Positions 7,594-14,019 of a DNA stretch of 19,146 nucleotides are shown piece by piece (the first letter of the stretch is position 1; each line of letters starts with the position of its first letter). Both the position numbers and the translations under genes were made by a program. The notes beneath the pieces are model-generated. The model searched no databases. It saw only the letters and a program-made list of their open reading frames with translations, and was not told the DNA's origin. This DNA comes from Lentisphaeria bacterium UBA1784. Its GTDB lineage: Bacteria; Verrucomicrobiota; Lentisphaeria; Victivallales; Victivallaceae. The stretch spans positions 1 through 19,146 of the forward strand of contig DCGG01000116.1 of the NCBI GenBank assembly GCA_002315455.1, written 5' to 3'.

Positions 7594-8931
7594 ATGCACA
7601 CGATCTTTGTCACGGATATCCCGGAAACGCCCGGCACCGTCATCCCGCTTTCCGAACGGGAGTCCAGCCATTTTTTCAAAGTGCTCCGGGGTGCTCCCGG
7701 AGAACGGGTCCGCCTGCTGGACGGCCGGGGCGTCCGGGGCGAAGCGGTGGCCATGCCCGGACGCCGGATGGAACTGGTCTCCCGGGAGCAGGTCCCGGAG
7801 CCGGAGCAGAAACTCCGCCTTTACTGCGCTCTGCCCCGGAGAGCGAAATTCGACGTCCTGCTGAAACAGGCCGCGGAACTTGGCGTTTGGCAGATCACTC
7901 CGGTACTTTGCGAACGCTCCGTTTCCGAGGGGAATTCCCCGGAGCGCTGGGAGGTCCTGCTTCAGGAGGGATGCAAGCAGTCCGGCAACCCGTTCCTGCC
8001 CCGCATCGCGCAGCCTCTGCGCTTCGCGGAGGCTCTGGCGGAAGCGGAGGCGTCCGGATGCCGGGTGTTCTTCGGCTCCGTGGCGCAGGCGGAACTGCCC
8101 GGGTGCGGAGACCGCTCCGCTGCATGGTTCGTGGGCCCGGAGGGCGGGTTCTCGCCCGCCGAGGACGCGCTGCTGAAGGAACGGGCCATCCCCCTGAACC
8201 TCGGACCATACATCCTGCGTCTGGAGACGGCGGCCGTCTGCGGTCTTGCCGCATTGCGGCTGCTGATGCGCCGTCTGCCCCTTCTGCTGTGGCTGGGCGT
8301 TGCGCTGCTTCTCTGCGCCGGGTCCGGCTGTTCCGACCGGACCCCCGAACTGCACCCTCTGATGAAGAAGGGAAGAAAGGCCTCTCGCAACGGAGATTTC
8401 AGCACTGCCCGCAGGATGTTCACCCATCTCGTTGCAAAGTTTCCGGAGAGCGCGGCATCCCATCTGGCGCTTGCGACCCTCATGGACGAGGGCCTGAACG
8501 ATCCTGCCGGCGCCCTTTATCATTATGATGAAGCGTTGCGGTTGATCGATGCCGGTTCCGGAGACCGCGAGGTGATCCAGGCATCCCGGGCGCTGGTCAA
8601 GGGGCGGTTGCTGGATCAGTTGAAGCAGGAGGGCGTGGTTTCGGCATCGCAGAAGGAACTGGAGACTTTGAAACGGGAAAACGCCGCGCTTCGCGAGAAT
8701 GACCGGCGGATGAAGCAGATGCTCCTCATCCAGAAGCGGAAGATCGGGGAACTGGAGCAGAGCCTGACCGGGACCCCCCGCCGCTACCGGGTGAAGGCAG
8801 GGGACACGCCGGGGCAGATCGCCAGACAATACCGGATCGGTGTTTCCGAACTGATGCGCTTCAACCGGCTTCCGGAGTCTGCTCCGCTCCGGGCGGGACA
8901 GGAACTTTTGATCCCCTCCCGCCGGGATTGA
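7594..8931 (+). CDS. rsmE: 16S rRNA (uracil-1498-N3)-methyltransferase RsmE reading through into a LysM lipoprotein
   Basis: Residues 1-224 are a complete RsmE. An N-terminal PUA-like domain (HFFKVLRGAPGERVRLLDG, 26-44) is followed by a SPOUT/alpha-beta-knot methyltransferase domain. SAM-site motifs are LKQAAELGV (90-98), FVGPEGGFSPAED (179-191) and LNLGPYILRLETA (201-213). RsmE methylates N3 of U1498 in 16S rRNA in the cytoplasm. Normal family members end shortly after the ETA motif, but here the frame continues without a stop for another 221 residues. That extension starts at M225 with a lipoprotein signal peptide, then has TPR-like repeats, a coiled coil and a C-terminal LysM domain. A cytosolic enzyme fused ahead of an export signal makes little sense, so an internal start at 8266, or a small frameshift removing the rsmE stop, is likely. 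The gene begins 15 nt after the second secretin gene. Confidence 0.85.
   Translation: MHTIFVTDIPETPGTVIPLSERESSHFFKVLRGAPGERVRLLDGRGVRGEAVAMPGRRMELVSREQVPEPEQKLRLYCALPRRAKFDVLLKQAAELGVWQITPVLCERSVSEGNSPERWEVLLQEGCKQSGNPFLPRIAQPLRFAEALAEAEASGCRVFFGSVAQAELPGCGDRSAAWFVGPEGGFSPAEDALLKERAIPLNLGPYILRLETAAVCGLAALRLLMRRLPLLLWLGVALLLCAGSGCSDRTPELHPLMKKGRKASRNGDFSTARRMFTHLVAKFPESAASHLALATLMDEGLNDPAGALYHYDEALRLIDAGSGDREVIQASRALVKGRLLDQLKQEGVVSASQKELETLKRENAALRENDRRMKQMLLIQKRKIGELEQSLTGTPRRYRVKAGDTPGQIARQYRIGVSELMRFNRLPESAPLRAGQELLIPSRRD
8266..8931 (+). CDS. Probable separate TPR/coiled-coil/LysM lipoprotein made from an internal start
   Basis: Read from the ATG at 8266 this is a 221-residue protein with its own export signal: MRR, a hydrophobic stretch, then AGSGC with a candidate lipidation cysteine at residue 22. 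TPR-like helices cover about residues 29-97. A charged coiled coil lies at about 111-168, followed by a LysM peptidoglycan-binding domain at about 174-217, from YRVKAGDT to QELLIP. This architecture fits an envelope-anchored, peptidoglycan-associated lipoprotein. The nucleotides at the junction read TGATG, a classic stop-start overlap, but the TGA (8264-8266) is out of frame with RsmE. The gene may therefore be expressed separately by internal initiation, or the original rsmE stop may have been lost. There is no strong Shine-Dalgarno upstream. Confidence 0.6.
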   Translation: MRRLPLLLWLGVALLLCAGSGCSDRTPELHPLMKKGRKASRNGDFSTARRMFTHLVAKFPESAASHLALATLMDEGLNDPAGALYHYDEALRLIDAGSGDREVIQASRALVKGRLLDQLKQEGVVSASQKELETLKRENAALRENDRRMKQMLLIQKRKIGELEQSLTGTPRRYRVKAGDTPGQIARQYRIGVSELMRFNRLPESAPLRAGQELLIPSRRD

Positions 8932-8943
8932 CGGGGAGAAAGA

Positions 8944-8972
8944 TTGCAAAATCATCCGGCAGAGATTATATT
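8944..8972 (+). promoter_or_regulatory. Candidate sigma-70-type promoter for the lipoprotein pair
   Basis: TTGCAA (8944-8949) and TATATT (8967-8972) are separated by exactly 17 nt and match the consensus at 4/6 and 5/6. They lie in a 95-nt AT-richer gap after the rsmE/LysM frame. A start near 8979 would leave a leader of about 48 nt that includes the strong Shine-Dalgarno AAAGGAG (9008-9014) of the next gene. Confidence 0.5.
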
Positions 8973-9026
8973 ACATGCGTGATGGGTGTCGTGTTGTTTC
9001 AGAAAGCAAAGGAGTTTTGAACGAAA

Positions 9027-9575
9027 ATGAAACGCGTTATTTTGATGCTGGGGACCTGCCTGCTGTTATGCGGGGGGTGCGTGTTTTTTCAGAACAGTTA
9101 CGTGGAACCGCTGGATTATGACCTGACTCCTGCGAAGAAGACCCCCGTGGAAGGGTGTGATCTGCAGTTCGGGGTGATCCGCGATTTCTCCGGCGGGGAC
9201 CGGCGGATCCTCGTCCGGCAGGAGGACGGGACCGTGCGCCGGGATGAATACCGCCGCTGGACTCTCGCTCCCGAACTGATGATCCAGCGTTTTTTCTACG
9301 AGAGTTTGCAGGACGGTAAGGGCTCCGGCGCGGTGATCCGGCTCTCCGGGAGTCTCTATCGCTTCGAGTTCATGCGGAATCCTGCGGGTGCCCGTTTCCT
9401 CGCGGAGTTCGAACTGAATAACGCCGGAGTGAAGCGGATGATCAGATGTGACGACATGATCCCGATCAATGACAAGACCACTCCCGTGGCGGCGATGAAC
9501 GGGTGTCTTGCCAAGGCAGCATCGGCGATCCGGAGCGCGGCCGAAGAAATGATTAAGGCGGACGGCAGAAAATGA
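9027..9575 (+). CDS. PqiC-like ABC-transport auxiliary lipoprotein
   Basis: A 182-residue protein with a lipoprotein-type signal (LLLCGGC, lipidated cysteine probably C18). The mature part starts with YDLTPAKK and continues with a strand-rich segment, FGVIRDFSGGDRRILVRQ (48-65), then DEYRRWTLAPELMIQRFFY (73-91). This matches the pattern of the ABC_trans_aux/PqiC (DUF330) family: an early YxL, a repeated xxR/IVYR strand, then rW.xP and an amphipathic helix. Such lipoproteins partner MCE/PqiB lipid-transport systems in the periplasm. No permease, ATPase or MCE gene is next to it here, so the assignment rests on pattern alone. Initiation is well supported by AAAGGAG at 9008-9014. The stop overlaps the next gene's ATG by 4 nt. 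Confidence 0.55.
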   Translation: MKRVILMLGTCLLLCGGCVFFQNSYVEPLDYDLTPAKKTPVEGCDLQFGVIRDFSGGDRRILVRQEDGTVRRDEYRRWTLAPELMIQRFFYESLQDGKGSGAVIRLSGSLYRFEFMRNPAGARFLAEFELNNAGVKRMIRCDDMIPINDKTTPVAAMNGCLAKAASAIRSAAEEMIKADGRK

Positions 9576-10006
9576 GAAAATTCATTCCGTTTTGCATGGT
9601 CCTGCTTCTGACGGCGGGATGCGTCACCTCCACCATGCGTACCTATCCGGCGCGGCCCGGCGAGAAAAGTCCCAGCGGGGCTTTGGTCGTCGAGCGGATT
9701 GATCTGATGAATTCCGGGATGTTCCTCTTTTACTGGCTGCCGCTTTGGTCCGGGGCGGAACACCGGCCCAACCGGCGGGAGTACCGTTCCTTCGAGGACC
9801 GCATCAATGCGAAGTACATATACCGGGCCTTCGACGCACAGTGCGAAAAAGGGCAGAAAGTGGAAGCAACACAGATCCGTTTCCGCTCCTCCGGATGGTG
9901 GTCTCTGGGGATCCTGTGGAAACGGATGGTCTTCGGTTCCGCTCTTATCGTGGAGGACACAGATTCCCGCACCGAAGCAAAAAAATCTGACGCTCCGAAA
10001 AAATAG
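9572..10006 (+). CDS. Small lipoprotein of unknown function
   Basis: A 144-residue protein that I do not recognise. It begins with MRK, a short hydrophobic stretch and LLTAGC, giving a likely lipidation cysteine at C17. The mature part is basic and rich in aromatic residues. A hydrophobic FLFYWLPLWSG segment at about 51-61 and an SSGWWSLGILWKRMVFGS segment at about 106-123 may contact membrane or lipid. The C-terminus is a lysine-rich tail. Its ATG overlaps the stop of the PqiC-like gene (ATGA), so the two are probably made together and may act together. An intrinsic terminator follows 32 nt downstream. Confidence 0.7.
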   Translation: MRKFIPFCMVLLLTAGCVTSTMRTYPARPGEKSPSGALVVERIDLMNSGMFLFYWLPLWSGAEHRPNRREYRSFEDRINAKYIYRAFDAQCEKGQKVEATQIRFRSSGWWSLGILWKRMVFGSALIVEDTDSRTEAKKSDAPKK

Positions 10007-10038
10007 CGGCAGGAAAATCTGCTATTTTATCTATGGTC

Positions 10039-10061
10039 CCGCTTGAAAAAAGCGGATTTTT
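10039..10061 (+). terminator. Intrinsic terminator after the lipoprotein pair
   Basis: CCGCTT (10039-10044) pairs with AAGCGG (10050-10055) around a 5-nt GAAAA loop and is followed directly by ATTTTT (10056-10061). This ends the transcription unit that precedes tpiA. Confidence 0.75.
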
Positions 10062-10071
10062 GTGCTATCTT
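10043..10071 (+). promoter_or_regulatory. Candidate promoter for the tpiA-secG-pilus unit, overlapping the terminator
   Basis: TTGAAA (10043-10048, 5/6 to consensus) and TATCTT (10066-10071, 4/6) are spaced by 17 nt, with an extended -10 TG at 10063-10064. The -35 element lies in the loop side of the terminator hairpin. Transcription would start near 10078, leaving about 105 nt of leader before tpiA. Apart from this, the 10007-10183 gap holds only a possible 9-codon upstream reading frame (10158-10187). Confidence 0.4.
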
Positions 10072-10183
10072 GTAGGGTGTAAATTCTTGCTACATGGGTG
10101 GTTTTATCCATAACTCATTGGCATGCAACAAAATAGGCGATTTTCCAAAAATGGAAGATGCCGGAAAATATGGGAATGACAAA

Positions 10184-10957
10184 ATGAGTCGTAAACTGAT
10201 CGTTGCCGGCAACTGGAAGATGAACAAGACCGCTTCCGAGGGAAAAGCCCTCGTCGAGGCGCTGAAGAACGAGGCTGCAGGGATCTGCTCCTGCGTCGAG
10301 ATCGTCGTCTGCCCCCCCTTCACCACGCTCTGTTCCGTGGTCGAAGCGGCCAAGGGAAGCCGGATCAAGGTCGGCGCCCAGAACGTCCACTGGGCCGAGA
10401 ACGGAGCTTTCACCGGCGAGATCAGCGCCGCAATGCTGAAGGAAGCCGGCGTGGAATACGTCATCATCGGCCACAGCGAGCGCCGGCAGTATTTCGGCGA
10501 GACCGACGAGACGGTGAACAGCCGCCTGAAGGCCGCTTTGGCCGCCGGGCTGAAACCCATCGTCTGCATCGGCGAACTCCTTGAGGAGCGTGAAGGCGGC
10601 CGCACCGAGGCCGTCCTGGAACGTCAGGTCAAGGGCGCTTTCGCCGGGATCTCCGCGGAGGATGCCGCCAAGGTCGTTCTCGCGTACGAGCCGGTTTGGG
10701 CCATCGGCACCGGCAAAACCGCTACCCCCGAGGTCGCGGAGGCCACTCATGCGTTCATCCGCAGCGTGGTCAGGGCTCTCTACGGCGAGGCCATCGCCGA
10801 GGGCATGACCATCCAGTACGGCGGCAGCATGAAGCCCGCCAACGCCAGGGAACTGGTGGCGCAGAAGGATATCGACGGCGGACTGATCGGCGGCGCCGCG
10901 CTGAAGGCGGACAGTTTTGCCGAACTGATCCGGCAGGCAGTTGAGGGAAACCGTTGA
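10184..10957 (+). CDS. tpiA: Triosephosphate isomerase
   Basis: This enzyme interconverts dihydroxyacetone phosphate and glyceraldehyde 3-phosphate in cytosolic glycolysis and gluconeogenesis. The product is 257 residues, close to the usual 250. The N-terminal AGNWKMN carries the substrate-binding N10 and K12. The electrophile histidine is H97 in IIGHSERR and the catalytic base is E169 in AYEPVWAIGTGK, which leads into flexible loop 6. The phosphate-gripping YGGSMKPAN comes near the C-terminus. The start at 10184 places SRKLIVAGNWKMN correctly; an in-frame ATG at 10094 would add a 30-residue extension unlike the family. GGGA (10172-10175) is a modest ribosome-binding site. The gene is 16 nt upstream of secG, a common bacterial arrangement. 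Confidence 0.97.
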   Translation: MSRKLIVAGNWKMNKTASEGKALVEALKNEAAGICSCVEIVVCPPFTTLCSVVEAAKGSRIKVGAQNVHWAENGAFTGEISAAMLKEAGVEYVIIGHSERRQYFGETDETVNSRLKAALAAGLKPIVCIGELLEEREGGRTEAVLERQVKGAFAGISAEDAAKVVLAYEPVWAIGTGKTATPEVAEATHAFIRSVVRALYGEAIAEGMTIQYGGSMKPANARELVAQKDIDGGLIGGAALKADSFAELIRQAVEGNR

Positions 10958-10961
10958 GCCA

Positions 10962-10967
10962 CGGAGG
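10962..10967 (+). promoter_or_regulatory. Ribosome-binding site selecting the GTG start of secG
   Basis: CGGAGG lies 6 nt before the GTG at 10974. It decides against the ATG at 10941, which is still inside tpiA and would add a charged N-terminus to SecG. Confidence 0.7.
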
Positions 10968-10973
10968 CTACAA

Positions 10974-11351
10974 GTGTCCATTTTGATCGTTCTGCTCTAC
11001 GCGCTGGTGGTGGTGGTGGCACTGTTGCTGGTCGGTCTGATCCTGATTCAGCCCGCCAAGTCCGGCGGGATGGGCGCAGCCTTCGGCGGCATCGGGGAAT
11101 CGGTATTCGGCGGCAAGGCCGGAAGCCATCTGACCAAGGCTACGGTGGTGTTGACGACGTTGTTTTTTCTGTTGATTCTGATCCTCGGTGCCTTGATCGG
11201 ACACGGCGTCCGGTTCGGGAAAGAGGATGGCGTGAGCAAGGAACTGGAAGCCGTGCAGATTGAGGCCGCTCCGGCGGAGCAGTCCGTGCCTGCGGCTCCT
11301 GTCGCTCCGGCGGCACAGCCGGCACAGGCTGCTCCGGCTCCAGCCAAATGA
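10974..11351 (+). CDS. secG: SecYEG translocon subunit SecG
   Basis: SecG supports SecA-driven protein export through SecYE in the inner membrane. The 125-residue product has the two expected transmembrane helices (about 2-25 and 55-76). They are joined by the family-defining loop: ILIQPAKSGGMGAAFGG (23-39), then GESVFGG. Residues 77-125 form an unusually long tail that is first charged and then almost pure Ala/Pro/Gln (AAPVAPAAQPAQAAPAPAK). The GTG start at 10974 is supported by CGGAGG 6 nt upstream. The gene sits between tpiA and the pilus-like cluster, whose secreted products would need the Sec pathway. Confidence 0.93.
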   Translation: MSILIVLLYALVVVVALLLVGLILIQPAKSGGMGAAFGGIGESVFGGKAGSHLTKATVVLTTLFFLLILILGALIGHGVRFGKEDGVSKELEAVQIEAAPAEQSVPAAPVAPAAQPAQAAPAPAK

Positions 11352-11386
11352 TGATCTGATAAGCTGAAACGAAAGGGAGAGAGCTG

Positions 11387-12154
11387 ATGAAACGACTGGC
11401 CACGATCGGTGTTTTTGCGCTGGCGTCTTTTGTTCTCTGCGGAGCGCCCCAGCAGGAAGAACCGCAGATGGGCAAGATCAGGGTCTATACCGCGAAGGAA
11501 TCGCAGCTCCGGTTGAAAACTCAGACCAGCCGTCCCCATCCCGGTAAGACCAAGTTGACCAATGATCATTGGCTTTCGGTCTATGTCTATTTCTCCCCCG
11601 GTTTTGCCAAGCCCGGAAACGTCCGCAAGGACGGCGGAGCCAAATCCGTCCGGGCGAGGGCCGGTGCCTGGGCCGACGGGATCAAGATGCGGGTCAGGAT
11701 CCTCTATCCTCTGGAGTTTCAGGGCGATCGGAACAAGCGGGTCTTCGGCGTACTTGCCGGGACCACGATGTTCTGGACGTTGCCGCTGGATGGCAAGGAG
11801 CGGGTCGCGTTCATGATGGTCCCGCCGCAGTTGCTGGACCGGTATCTGCCGCTGCGTTCCTCCTCCCCCGGTGCCAAGGAGGTCTCTGCGGGGAAAAATG
11901 AGTTCATGGTCGAAGCCGCGTTCTTCGATCAGCAGGGAAATGAATTGGGCTATGGTTACCACAATCTCTCCATCAATACCAAGGGTCACAAGGACGTGCC
12001 GGAGGCGTTTGAAGCGGTATGCAACCGTGCTCCGAAGGCAAGTGTGATCGAAGATGCCGTCTGGTCCAAGGACCGGACTCCGTGGGGAGCGCTGGATTTC
12101 TGTGATTACGATTTGGTGCGTCCCGCCTGGTCGCGGACGCCTTCCGGAAAGTGA
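11387..12154 (+). CDS. Secreted protein in the Amuc_1102 position of a pilus-like cluster
   Basis: A 255-residue protein with a Sec signal peptide (MKRLATIGVFALASFVLCGA, cleavage near residue 20). The mature part is rich in predicted beta strands, such as WLSVYVYFSPGF (62-73), VRILYPLEFQG and KNEFMVEAAFFDQQG. A beta-sandwich is plausible. I assign it mainly by position: it lies directly before a PilM-like gene and Amuc_1100-, Amuc_1099- and Amuc_1098-like genes, where Akkermansia has Amuc_1102, a protein with a published immunoglobulin-like fold. It has no type III prepilin signal, so it is not a classical pilin. The start has a good GGGAG site (11375-11379). It is 35 nt after secG. Confidence 0.6.
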   Translation: MKRLATIGVFALASFVLCGAPQQEEPQMGKIRVYTAKESQLRLKTQTSRPHPGKTKLTNDHWLSVYVYFSPGFAKPGNVRKDGGAKSVRARAGAWADGIKMRVRILYPLEFQGDRNKRVFGVLAGTTMFWTLPLDGKERVAFMMVPPQLLDRYLPLRSSSPGAKEVSAGKNEFMVEAAFFDQQGNELGYGYHNLSINTKGHKDVPEAFEAVCNRAPKASVIEDAVWSKDRTPWGALDFCDYDLVRPAWSRTPSGK

Positions 12155-12184
12155 TTCAACTCAATATAATATTGGAAACAGGAT

Positions 12185-14008
12185 ATGGCAAAGAATGACA
12201 ACCTTCTGCTGATTATTGATATCGGCGGCAACAATCTCCGAATGGCGGAGTTTGAGCTGGTGCCGGGGAAAGCTCCGCTACTGGCCAAATTCGCATTCAA
12301 GCGGATGGACGAGCAGGTCTTTGATGCTGATTTCGCGAAAAGTTTCAGCGAAGTCTATCTGGAAATGCTGGAGTCAAACGGCTTTACTGCAACGAACGTC
12401 CGTCTCTCCATCTCTGCGCAGAACTCCTTCCAGCGCCTGAGCAAACTTCCCATGGCCAACAGCAACAATCTGAACCGGATCATCGAGTTCGAGGCCCGGC
12501 AGTCCATGCCCTACGCCATTGAAGAGGTGGAGTGGAACTACCAGCTTCTGCGCCACGTCTGGTCCGAGCATCATAAGGAGACTCTGGAGAACGGCGAAGT
12601 CGAGGAGTACGACGAGAATCATGAGGATCTGGAAGCGCTCTTCGTCGCCGTCAAGGCCGACCAGATCGCCCAGTACACCGACGTCATCATCGACTCCGGA
12701 AAGAAGATCCTCTCCGTCGATATTGCTCCCATTGCTCTTTTCAACGCGGCGAAACTGCTTCAAATCCAGGGTGACGAGTGCGTTCTGATGCTGAATATCG
12801 GTTGCCGCAGCACCAGTTTGATGATCTCTGACGGCGACCGGGCGTTCATCCGGAACATCCCCATCGCCGGGTTTGCGGTGACGACGCAGATCGCCAAGGA
12901 GTTCAACGTCCCCCTGGAGGAGGCGGAGGAACTGAAGCGCCGTTACGGATTCGTCGCCTTGGGCGGTGCCTACGAGGAACCGGAATCCGAGATGGCGGCG
13001 ACCATTTCCAAGATTGCCCGGAACGTGATGACCCGCCTCCATGGCGAGATCAGCCGTTCCATCAACGTCTGGCGCGCACAGCACGGCGGCCACGCTCCCG
13101 TGAAGGTCCTGCTTTCCGGCGGCGGTTCCACGATGCTGTATCTGCCCGAATTCATTCAGGAAAAGTTGCGGCTCCCCGTGGATTACCTCAACACCTTCAG
13201 TTCCATCTCCATCGGCGACGGTGTGGACAAGGAAGCGTTGCAGGTGGTCGCGCCCATGGCGCAGGAGATGATCGGAATCGTCCTGCGGGAAAGTTGCCAG
13301 TGCCCCATTGACATCTCTCTGCTGCCGCGGGTGGTCCGGGCCCAGCGCGATCTGGATCGCCGGAAGCCCTACTTCTACGTTTCTGCGGTGGCGTTGCTCC
13401 TCTGCTTCTCGGTGTTGGCCATCGGCGTCAACCGGGTCCTCAATTTCGAGGAGAAACTGGTCGGCAAGGTCGGCGAGCAGGTCGATCGGGTCAACGAGAA
13501 AATGAAGGAGATCAACGAGTTGAACGCCCGGAAGAACGCGGCCCAAGGCACCTACGAGGAGGCGGTTGCCATCCTCAAGAGCCGTCAGAACTGGGCCGAG
13601 TTGCTGATGGAACTTCAGCAGTTGCTGCCCGATACCATGTGGCTGACCAAAATCGAACCCGTGGTCGGCGAGGAATCTGAAAGTTCCGAGGCAGAAAAGC
13701 CTGCTTCCTCCGGCGGAGGTCTGTTTGGCAGTTCGTCCGGTAATCAGGAGTCGGGACCGGCACAGGGCCCCGTCGTCAAGCGGCTTTCCGTGGCGGAAAT
13801 CAGCAAGATCCAGGAGTTCAATCAGATTTGCATTGAAGGTTATACTTTGATTTTCCATAACCATAAGCAGCTGGAAGAGGAATTGCGCAGCAGGCTGAAG
13901 GATTCCAAGTTTTTCTCCGAGGAGTCCAAGATCAGTGAATACGATGCGGCGAAGAACCTGACAAAGTTCAAGCTCATCCTGAATCTCAAAGAAGCGATCA
14001 AAAAGTAG
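12185..14008 (+). CDS. pilM: PilM-PilN fusion, pilus-like alignment complex protein (Amuc_1101-like)
   Basis: The protein has 607 residues. Residues 1-370 are an actin-like PilM. Phosphate loops are IIDIGGNNLRM (10-20) and LNIGCRSTSLMI (203-214), the adenosine motif is VLLSGGGSTM (308-317), and QSMPYAIEEVEWNYQ (106-120) is typical of PilM. IDISLLPR (375-382) matches the INLLP motif at the N-terminus of PilN, which in other bacteria is a separate protein whose tail docks into PilM. A transmembrane helix (395-416), a coiled coil (about 420-465) and a PilN ferredoxin-like domain (about 468-600, with LLPDTMWLTKIEP at 480-492) follow. A Gly/Ser-rich insert at about 494-530 interrupts that domain. 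PilM and PilN form the cytoplasmic and inner-membrane base of the type IV pilus alignment complex; here they are one polypeptide. The site GGAA (12174-12177) is weak. Confidence 0.85.
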   Translation: MAKNDNLLLIIDIGGNNLRMAEFELVPGKAPLLAKFAFKRMDEQVFDADFAKSFSEVYLEMLESNGFTATNVRLSISAQNSFQRLSKLPMANSNNLNRIIEFEARQSMPYAIEEVEWNYQLLRHVWSEHHKETLENGEVEEYDENHEDLEALFVAVKADQIAQYTDVIIDSGKKILSVDIAPIALFNAAKLLQIQGDECVLMLNIGCRSTSLMISDGDRAFIRNIPIAGFAVTTQIAKEFNVPLEEAEELKRRYGFVALGGAYEEPESEMAATISKIARNVMTRLHGEISRSINVWRAQHGGHAPVKVLLSGGGSTMLYLPEFIQEKLRLPVDYLNTFSSISIGDGVDKEALQVVAPMAQEMIGIVLRESCQCPIDISLLPRVVRAQRDLDRRKPYFYVSAVALLLCFSVLAIGVNRVLNFEEKLVGKVGEQVDRVNEKMKEINELNARKNAAQGTYEEAVAILKSRQNWAELLMELQQLLPDTMWLTKIEPVVGEESESSEAEKPASSGGGLFGSSSGNQESGPAQGPVVKRLSVAEISKIQEFNQICIEGYTLIFHNHKQLEEELRSRLKDSKFFSEESKISEYDAAKNLTKFKLILNLKEAIKK

Positions 14009-14019
14009 CGGGGGCTCAA

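Noticed and set aside
5623..8955. A 1110-codon open frame on the minus strand
   Set aside because: It lies antisense to the two secretin genes and rsmE, has low-complexity His/Asp/Gly/Arg-rich sequence and no recognisable motif. GC-rich codon usage on the plus strand keeps this frame free of stops.
10094..10183. A 30-residue N-terminal extension of triosephosphate isomerase
   Set aside because: The family begins a few residues before AGNWKMN, which matches the ATG at 10184; the extension is Lys/Asn/Gly-rich and unlike the enzyme.
12165..12170. Perfect TATAAT hexamer before the PilMN gene
   Set aside because: The -35 position (about 12142-12147, TTCCGG) is poor, and a start near 12177 would leave only about 8 nt before the ATG and remove the ribosome-binding site. 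Probably chance in an AT-rich 30-nt gap.
12374..13864. A 496-codon minus-strand open frame (and similar ones at 15152-16579 and 1181-2107)
   Set aside because: Antisense shadows of PilMN, the Amuc_1099-like gene and the hydrolase; composition biased towards His/Asp/Val/Gly and no domain signature.
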